NCBI RefSeq assembly: GCF_958298935.1
Contig: NC_084921.1
Span: forward strand, 44,983,001-45,047,000
Length of the DNA: 64,000 nt
DNA from: Phragmites australis
Lineage: Eukaryota > Streptophyta > Magnoliopsida > Poales > Poaceae
Direction: 5' to 3'
The translations under genes and the position numbers were made by a program. Positions 63,664 through 64,000 of the stretch are shown piece by piece. Below the pieces are notes generated by a model. It saw only the letters and a list, made by a program, of their open reading frames with translations, had not been told where the DNA came from and made no database searches. Position 1 is the first letter of the stretch; each line of letters starts with the position of its first letter.

Positions 63664-64000
63664 ATGGCCGGTGGGCATCGTCTCCAGTGTTCCGGCTCCA
63701 CTTCCAGTAACGGAACGCCGCCCCACGGCCAAGAGGTTTTTCCCGCCCAAGGGGATCAGGGCGCTGGGCCCATCAGCGCCGCCGCTGCCGGCGTGCTCTC
63801 TGACCCCCAGCAGATGGTCAGGGCCCCGGCCGCTAGGCCCGCCTCTGGATCACGTCGGGCGCCGCCCCGGCGCAGGCTCGCTTTTAGTGAGGCCAGCCCA
63901 GGGAGTGCCTTGCTTGCAGCGCAAGCCCTCCTCAGGCACCCTCCCATTCAGGCCACGCCAAACACTCCGGAAGGCCGGTGGATGCAAGACATCGCCGCTT
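63664..64000 (+). CDS. Gypsy gag, N-terminal part, runs off the right edge
   Basis: ATG at 63664 (AAGATGG context) opens a frame of 112 codons to the window end without a stop. It begins MAGGHRLQCSG and is rich in Ala, Pro, Ser and Arg (RRAPPRRRLAF, TPNTPEGRW), as in the poorly conserved N-terminus of gypsy gag from this group. It sits 67 bp after the LTR end, as expected. Nothing here identifies a capsid domain yet; assignment rests on position. Confidence 0.65.
   Translation, partial: MAGGHRLQCSGSTSSNGTPPHGQEVFPAQGDQGAGPISAAAAGVLSDPQQMVRAPAARPASGSRRAPPRRRLAFSEASPGSALLAAQALLRHPPIQATPNTPEGRWMQDIAA

Overview
The window is nuclear DNA from a grass (Poaceae). The evidence is plant genes with GT-AG introns, GC-rich first exons typical of grass genes, and dense nested LTR retrotransposons including Sirevirus-type copia elements with their characteristic LTR palindromes. 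I cannot name the species. All calls come from reading the sequence; no database search was run.

Layout. 0-13 kb is a gene island: the 3' part of an EXO1 5'-3' exonuclease gene (+), a small RRM-protein gene (+), a rearranged copia fragment (-), a fold-back MITE in a TA microsatellite, and a complete RCC1-repeat gene (-). 13-45 kb is retrotransposon territory. It holds a gypsy LTR fragment, a relic with a 'putative gypsy type transposon' domain, a gypsy element with a 3.06 kb LTR whose gag is split by a solo LTR (5-bp target duplication), a second solo LTR (5-bp duplication), a decayed Sirevirus-like copia element with both LTRs, and a minus-strand gypsy element. The gypsy gag contains a hAT-type element, which contains a 4.2 kb Helitron, which contains a MITE: four levels of nesting. 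Its LTR also carries another Sirevirus-type LTR. 45-58 kb is a second gene island: a truncated poly(A) polymerase gene, a 3 x 245 bp tandem array, a CYSTM gene, a complete SOSEKI (DUF966/DIX-like) gene and an arabinogalactan-peptide gene (-). 58-64 kb returns to repeats: a fold-back element, a deleted copia element, and the 5' LTR plus start of gag of a young-looking gypsy element that runs off the right edge.

The genes do not form an operon or a cluster. They act separately in DNA repair and recombination (EXO1), RNA binding (RRM protein), RCC1 propeller function, 3'-end processing (poly(A) polymerase fragment), stress response (CYSTM), cell polarity (SOSEKI) and the cell surface (AG peptide). 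No new gene system was found. The strongest observations are two minor-spliceosome (U12-type) introns in EXO1, one AT-AC and one GT-AG; the four-level transposon nest with a Helitron of visible termini; and an eight-copy 73-bp array in the last gypsy LTR with a G-box core in seven copies, upstream of the LTR TATA box.
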